From Anaerolineae bacterium (GTDB lineage: Bacteria; Chloroflexota; Anaerolineae; JACIWR01), in contig JAGGZG010000290.1 in assembly GCA_021162125.1 (NCBI GenBank), forward strand, positions 1 to 16,004: a stretch of 16,004 nt of DNA. Direction: 5' to 3'. The first letter of the stretch is position 1; each line of letters begins with the position of its first letter. The position numbers and the translations under genes were made by a program. Of the stretch, positions 12,437 to 16,004 are shown piece after piece. The notes below the pieces were generated by a model. That model was not told the origin of the DNA, did no database searches, and saw only the letters and a program-made list of their open reading frames with translations.

Positions 12437-13615
12437 CTAGATCACACCCAGGGCCTTGCCCACTTTCTCGAAGGCTTCCAGGCCACGGTCCAGGTCTTCT
12501 TTAGAATGGGCGGCGGTGTTCATCACCCGAATGCGGGCCTGCCCCCGGGGCACGGTGGGGAAGCCGAGGGCCATGGCGAACACGCCCTCGTCGAACAGGC
12601 GCGCGGAGAACTCCTTGGCCAGGCCCACCTCACCCAGCATCACCGGCACGATGGGCGTCTGGGTGTGACCAGTGTCGAAGCCCAGCTCCTTCATGCCCTT
12701 TTTGAAGTACTCCGCATTGGCCCACAGCTTGTCCACCAAGTCGGTGCTTTTCTCCAGCAAATCCACGGCGGCGAGGCAAGCAGCAGTGTCGGCCGGCGTG
12801 ACGGCGCTGGAGAAAAGGAAGGGACGTGCCTTCTGGCGCAGATAGTCAATGATGATTTTCCTGCCAGCCAGGGAGCCCCCCACCACACCGAACGCTTTGG
12901 AGAGGGTGCCCATCTCGACGTCGAACTTGCCCTGTAAGCCGAAGTGGTGGACGATGCCTTTGCCCCCGCCGAGCACGCCCTCACCGTGGGCATCGTCCAC
13001 CATAGTCAGCACGCCATACCTCTCAGCGACTTCGTGGAGCTTGTCCAGGGGAGCGATGTCGCCATCCATGCTGAACACGCCATCGGTGACCAGCAGTCCG
13101 CGACGGTAATTGCCGATGTTTTCTTTAATCACCCGCTCCGCGTCGGCAGGGTCGCAGTGCTCGTAAACTATAATTTTGGCCCGCGAAAGGCGACAGCCGT
13201 CAATGATGGAAGCGTGATTCAGCCGGTCGGAGAAGACGCAGTCCTCTCGACCTACCAGCGCTGGGATAGCCGCCTGGTTGGCACAGAGCCCGCTCTGCAC
13301 GTACATCGCCGCCTCCACGCCCTTGAAGGCCGCGAGCCGCCGCTCGAACTCCAGGTGCAGGGCCTGCGTGCCGGCGATGGTGCGCACGGCGGCGGGTCCC
13401 ACGCCCCACTCGTCAATCGCTTTCTTGGCCGCCTCCTTGAGAGCCGGATGGTTGGCCAGGCCCAGGTAGTTGTTGGTGCAGAAGTTAAGCACCCGCTTGC
13501 CGTCTACAACCATCCAGCCATCGGCCGGCGATTCCATCGTGCGGATGTGGATGTAACGTTTTTCTGCTTCCAGTGTCGCCAGCTCTTCCCGGATGAAATC
13601 CAGTTTGTCAGTCAT
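12437..13615 (-). CDS. kbl: Glycine C-acetyltransferase (2-amino-3-ketobutyrate CoA ligase), AONS family
   Basis: This PLP enzyme cleaves 2-amino-3-oxobutyrate with CoA to glycine and acetyl-CoA, the second step of threonine breakdown after threonine dehydrogenase. I start it at the ATG at 13615, preceded by AAGGAG (13622-13627). The frame extends to 13801, but the extra 62 codons run into the repeat element and lack family sequence. The product has 392 residues, close to other Kbl proteins. Key residues include His134 (LNHAS), the DDAHGEG motif (207-213) and the PLP lysine Lys240 in GTLSKAFGVVGG. The N-terminal LNFCTNNYLGLANHP is typical of Kbl. A relative such as BioF or serine palmitoyltransferase is less likely, since no biotin or lipid gene is near. 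No tdh lies in the window. The stop is 6 nt from mnmE. A TACTAT (13659-13654) is a weak -10 candidate. Confidence 0.9.
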   Translation of the reverse strand: MTDKLDFIREELATLEAEKRYIHIRTMESPADGWMVVDGKRVLNFCTNNYLGLANHPALKEAAKKAIDEWGVGPAAVRTIAGTQALHLEFERRLAAFKGVEAAMYVQSGLCANQAAIPALVGREDCVFSDRLNHASIIDGCRLSRAKIIVYEHCDPADAERVIKENIGNYRRGLLVTDGVFSMDGDIAPLDKLHEVAERYGVLTMVDDAHGEGVLGGGKGIVHHFGLQGKFDVEMGTLSKAFGVVGGSLAGRKIIIDYLRQKARPFLFSSAVTPADTAACLAAVDLLEKSTDLVDKLWANAEYFKKGMKELGFDTGHTQTPIVPVMLGEVGLAKEFSARLFDEGVFAMALGFPTVPRGQARIRVMNTAAHSKEDLDRGLEAFEKVGKALGVI

Positions 13616-13682
13616 CTTTGACTCCTTTCTGTCAGCAATTTGATTGTGGAAAAATAGTAAGCGTTCAGGCGTCCACTTGATT

Positions 13683-13889
13683 TTACCGCAGAGCGCGCAG
13701 AGGTCGCAGAGCCAAGACCGCACCGGCCTGAAGAACCGGTGCTGGATAGGTCCTTCAATGTGGAAAGTCACCCAGCACCGCCTGTTCACGACGGTGCGCA
13801 CGTCTCATTTGAAGCACACCCAAACCATCTCTACTGGTTTCCAAATCAGTTCTTACTCGGCTCTGCGTTCTCAGCGTCCTCGGCGGTAA
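13683..13889. repeat. MITE-like element with imperfect terminal inverted repeats
   Basis: The 35 bases at 13683-13717 and the reverse complement of 13855-13889 agree at 27 of 35 positions by my alignment, both starting TTACCGC and built from repeated CGCAGAG-type words. The roughly 137 bp between them hold two small hairpins: GCACCGG (13720-13726) with CCGGTGC (13736-13742), and GCACCG (13775-13780) with CGGTGC (13792-13797). No protein is encoded. Size, inverted ends and internal palindromes fit a non-autonomous mobile or interspersed repeat. The gap from 13890 to about 14027 shows only one short hairpin (TTGCC 14007-14011 with GGCAA 14018-14022). Confidence 0.5.
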
Positions 13890-14027
13890 GAAAAAGAGGT
13901 GGCCTAAACGAATACGAAAAATATATGGGCCGCGAGTATCCAGGCAACATGCATACACACTGCTTCTGAATCCACCACTGACCCGGTGCCCTTATTGTAC
14001 GCTCTTTTGCCGAGTTTGGCAAGGCGT

Positions 14028-14057
14028 TTGAGGTTTTACAATAAAGTGTGGTATAAT
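14028..14057 (+). promoter_or_regulatory. Extended -10 promoter of the membrane ATPase gene
   Basis: TTGAGG (14028-14033) and a perfect TATAAT (14052-14057), preceded by TGG, are spaced by 18 bp. Transcription would start near 14064, giving a leader of about 278 nt that contains the whole hairpin array before the ATG at 14342. Confidence 0.65.
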
Positions 14058-14092
14058 CAGTACTTGAGAAAAGTCGGTGCTGCTGCCGCGTC

Positions 14093-14224
14093 GCCTGGAC
14101 GTGAACGTCCAGGCTGAGCAGGCGAAGAGTGCTGAAGCACCCTTCGCCAATGTGGACGGCGGTTCCGAGACCACCACAGCCTGCTTCAGCAGGCTTCTGC
14201 TGCTGAGCCTGGCGCTTCAGCGCC
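14093..14224 (+). repeat. Four-hairpin array in the leader of the ATPase gene
   Basis: Four hairpins with 4-nt loops stand in a row. H1: 14093-14102 with 14105-14114, loop TGAA at its tip. H2: GGCGAAG plus GTGCT (14121-14133) with AGCAC plus CTTCGCC (14136-14148), one A-C mismatch, loop TGAA. H3: AGCCTGCT (14178-14185) with AGCAGGCT (14188-14195), loop TTCA. H4: GGCGCT (14211-14216) with AGCGCC (14219-14224), loop TTCA. Read on the other strand, H4-H3 repeats the H1-H2 module: hairpin with TGAA loop, linker CCAGGCTnAGCAG, then GAAG and a second hairpin with TGAA loop. It may be an interspersed palindromic repeat, a leader RNA structure, or both. Confidence 0.65.
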
Positions 14225-14341
14225 GGGCGGGGGCGGATCTCTCAACTACTGATAATGGACACGTCGAGCGCGTAAGGGAAGCGTGGTCAGCAAAACAGAA
14301 TTGTGCTCAATAGACCCAAATAGCCGACGAGGAACCTGTAG

Positions 14342-16004
14342 ATGACACCGAGACAGCGCGTCACTAACCCCTACATCGCTGGCAACCCGATCACCGGCGA
14401 ACGGATGTTCTTCGGTCGCCAGGACGTGTTCGAGGACGTGCGCAACAACCTGCTTGGCGCGTATCAGAACAACGTGATCGTCCTCTACGGCGAGCACCGC
14501 ACGGGCAAGACGTCGGTGCTGTATCAGATGCGCCGCCACCTGCCGGAAGACTACCTGCCCGTGCTCATTGATCTGCAAGGCGTTGCCCTGGACGGCATGG
14601 CGAATTTCCTGTGCGACGTGGCCCACGCCATCCAGCGCACTCTGCGCAAAGATTACGGGATCAAAGCACCCCGCCCTAAGCGCAGCGCCTTCGCCGCCGA
14701 CCCTCGCTATCAATTCCAGGAAGAATTTCTGGGCCAGGTGCGGGCCGCCATCGGCGACGCTCACCTGCTCCTGATGTTTGACGAGGTGGAACTCCTGGAG
14801 AAGAAAATCCGCTCCGGCGAGTTGGAACAGGACGTCATCCATTACGTGAACAGTCTGATGCAACATTGGCCCGGTCTCGACTTTCTGTTCGTCCTGGGCA
14901 GTAAGCTGGAGGAACGGCGTCGGGACTTCTCCACCCTGTTCCGCGTCGCCCTGTACAAAGAGATCAGCTTCCTGGAGCCGGCCGAGGCCCGCGCGTTGAT
15001 CGTCGAGCCGGCACGGGGGGTACTCGATTACGACCCGGCGGCCGTGGAGCGCATCTTGTGCATCACCTCCGGTCACCCTTACTACACGCAGTTGCTTTGC
15101 CATTGCCTGTTCGCCCGCTGTCAGGCACGGGGCAGCACGCGGGTCACTGTGGACGACGTTGAGGCCGTGCTGCCGGAGACGGTGGAACGGGGGATGGTCA
15201 ACCTCAAACACGTCTGGGAGGATGCAAGCGAGACCGAGCGCTTCGTCCTGGCAGCATTAGCGAAGGCCACCAGCGGCAGAAAGCGAAAGGCATCACGGCG
15301 GAGCGTGGAGCGCACGCTCAAACACCACGGGGTGGCCCTCACTGCCAGTGAGGTGAACGCCGCCCTGCGGAACCTGGCCCAGCGGGACGTTCTCACCCGC
15401 CGGGCACCTTATGCCTTTCGCGTGGACCTGTTGCGGCTGTGGCTGATAGGGCACAAGGTGCAGGAGCAACTCCCCTTGCCCGCCGAAGGGGTGCGCTCCA
15501 GGGTGACCCGCGCCGCGCAGCCCTACCGCCATCGTTGGAATGCACTTCCCCAAACCGCGCGCACGCTGATCATCGCCGGTAGTCTGGTACTGTTTCTGAT
15601 CTTGATGGCTATGGGCAGCGCGTGGTGGTGGCGACAGAAGGACACCACCCCACCCACCATCCGCAGCCTGCGCCCCCCGAACAAGGCCGTGGTCTACAAC
15701 AAGAGACCCTTGATCGCCGCCAGTTACAGCGACAACATCCGGGGGACGGGGATCAACACCACTACCGTGCGGCTGGCGCTCAACTGGGAGGACATCACTG
15801 CCAGGGCGACCGTTGACGTCGGGGGCATCCGCTATTATCCAGACGCCGACCTGGAGCCCCGCTGGTACTTTGTGATCCTGGAAGTTGAGGACCTGGCCGG
15901 CAACCAGGCAGAGGAGTTGTGGGCTTTCAAGATTCCCTCGCCCACTCCCACCCGCACGCCGACGCCCACGCCAACCGTGACACCGACGCCCACCTCCACG
16001 CCGA
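14342..16004 (+). CDS. Membrane-anchored P-loop ATPase with outer Ig-like domain (right end cut off)
   Basis: The gene is incomplete: 554 codons are visible and the frame runs off the window. The ATG at 14342 follows GAGGAA (14329-14334) by 7 nt. Residues 24-60 hold FFGRQDVFEDV and a Walker A GEHRTGKT (50-57). Walker B is LLLMFDEVE (142-150), and FLFVLGS (181-187) looks like sensor 1. A winged-helix-like region lies at about 296-372. This resembles archaeal ATPase_2 or STAND/AAA relatives used in signalling and defence; the exact family is uncertain. One membrane helix (about 407-428) ends in WWW. Outside, residues 436-531 form a bacterial Ig-like domain starting TPPTIRSLRPP and ending with VEDLAGNQ before the last strand. 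A Thr/Pro linker (SPTPTRTPTPTPTVTPTPTSTP) follows to the edge. The plan, cytosolic NTP-binding module, one helix, outer beta domain, matches the PASTA kinase in this window. I cannot assign a function. Confidence 0.85.
   Translation, partial: MTPRQRVTNPYIAGNPITGERMFFGRQDVFEDVRNNLLGAYQNNVIVLYGEHRTGKTSVLYQMRRHLPEDYLPVLIDLQGVALDGMANFLCDVAHAIQRTLRKDYGIKAPRPKRSAFAADPRYQFQEEFLGQVRAAIGDAHLLLMFDEVELLEKKIRSGELEQDVIHYVNSLMQHWPGLDFLFVLGSKLEERRRDFSTLFRVALYKEISFLEPAEARALIVEPARGVLDYDPAAVERILCITSGHPYYTQLLCHCLFARCQARGSTRVTVDDVEAVLPETVERGMVNLKHVWEDASETERFVLAALAKATSGRKRKASRRSVERTLKHHGVALTASEVNAALRNLAQRDVLTRRAPYAFRVDLLRLWLIGHKVQEQLPLPAEGVRSRVTRAAQPYRHRWNALPQTARTLIIAGSLVLFLILMAMGSAWWWRQKDTTPPTIRSLRPPNKAVVYNKRPLIAASYSDNIRGTGINTTTVRLALNWEDITARATVDVGGIRYYPDADLEPRWYFVILEVEDLAGNQAEELWAFKIPSPTPTRTPTPTPTVTPTPTSTP

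Noticed and set aside
11285..12937. 550-codon plus-strand frame spanning mnmE and kbl
   Set aside because: It crosses two genuine minus-strand genes, is rich in Gln/His/Gly as expected for a shadow, and has no domain.
13616..13801. N-terminal extension of kbl by 62 codons
   Set aside because: It passes through the repeat element, lacks Kbl-family sequence, and the ATG at 13615 has its own good ribosome site.
14246..15211. 321-codon minus-strand frame opposite the ATPase gene
   Set aside because: The plus strand carries Walker A and B motifs, a membrane helix and an Ig-like domain with a proper start; the minus frame has none.
15936..16004. CRISPR-like or tandem repeat at the right edge (CGACGCCCAC words)
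   Set aside because: It is the coding sequence of a Thr/Pro linker; the repetition comes from ACG/CCC/ACC codons and has no spacer structure.

Overview
The window looks like a piece of a GC-rich bacterial chromosome, most likely from Chloroflexota (Anaerolineae-like) or a close relative. This is an inference from style, not from a marker gene. The clues are extracellular Thr/Pro linkers of the TPTPT type, a beta-sandwich module typical of Chloroflexota membrane proteins at the end of a PASTA kinase, a periplasmic-type substrate-binding lipoprotein, and many intergenic palindromes. Almost all genes are chromosomal housekeeping genes. No phage, integrase, CRISPR, tRNA or rRNA was seen.

Layout. 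1-208: a 21-bp perfect hairpin and REP-like sequence. 209-1372 (+): lipoprotein substrate-binding protein of a branched-chain amino-acid-type ABC importer. 1384-1464: palindromic repeats. 1528-1767 (+): two-helix membrane protein with a Gly-rich tail, followed by an intrinsic terminator. 1932-4073 (+): bifunctional (p)ppGpp synthetase/hydrolase, with its own promoter and a leader hairpin. A bidirectional terminator separates it from ftsH (4134-5963, -), which has an extended -10 promoter. Upstream of ftsH, on the same strand, is a PASTA-type Ser/Thr kinase (6144-8063, -). 8064-8585 is a gene-free stretch that holds the kinase promoter, a candidate structured ncRNA with promoter and terminator, and the pgeF promoter. 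8586-10972 (+): pgeF, yggS, yggT and a DUF167 gene, a familiar cell-envelope/PLP-homeostasis neighbourhood. A second bidirectional terminator faces mnmE (11054-12430, -), which is translationally coupled behind kbl (12437-13615, -). 13616-14341 is a second long gene-free stretch. It contains a MITE-like element with imperfect inverted ends, a strong promoter, and a 132-nt array of four hairpins. 14342 to the window end (+): a membrane-anchored P-loop ATPase, incomplete at the right edge.

How it works together. Several genes deal with stress and envelope status: Rel makes and degrades (p)ppGpp, FtsH degrades membrane proteins, the PASTA kinase senses the cell exterior, and the membrane ATPase has the same plan (cytosolic NTP-binding domain, one membrane helix, outer beta domain). 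YggS, Kbl and PgeF are small-molecule housekeeping enzymes, and MnmE modifies the tRNA wobble base.

Best candidates for something undescribed: (1) the 8287-8498 RNA, with three consecutive stem-loops and a seven-cytosine apical loop; (2) the four-hairpin element at 14093-14224, in which a two-hairpin module recurs in inverted orientation with conserved UGAA loops but different, still fully paired stems; (3) the two signalling proteins with unusual domain combinations, one of them a non-RD kinase (HCD in place of HRD).
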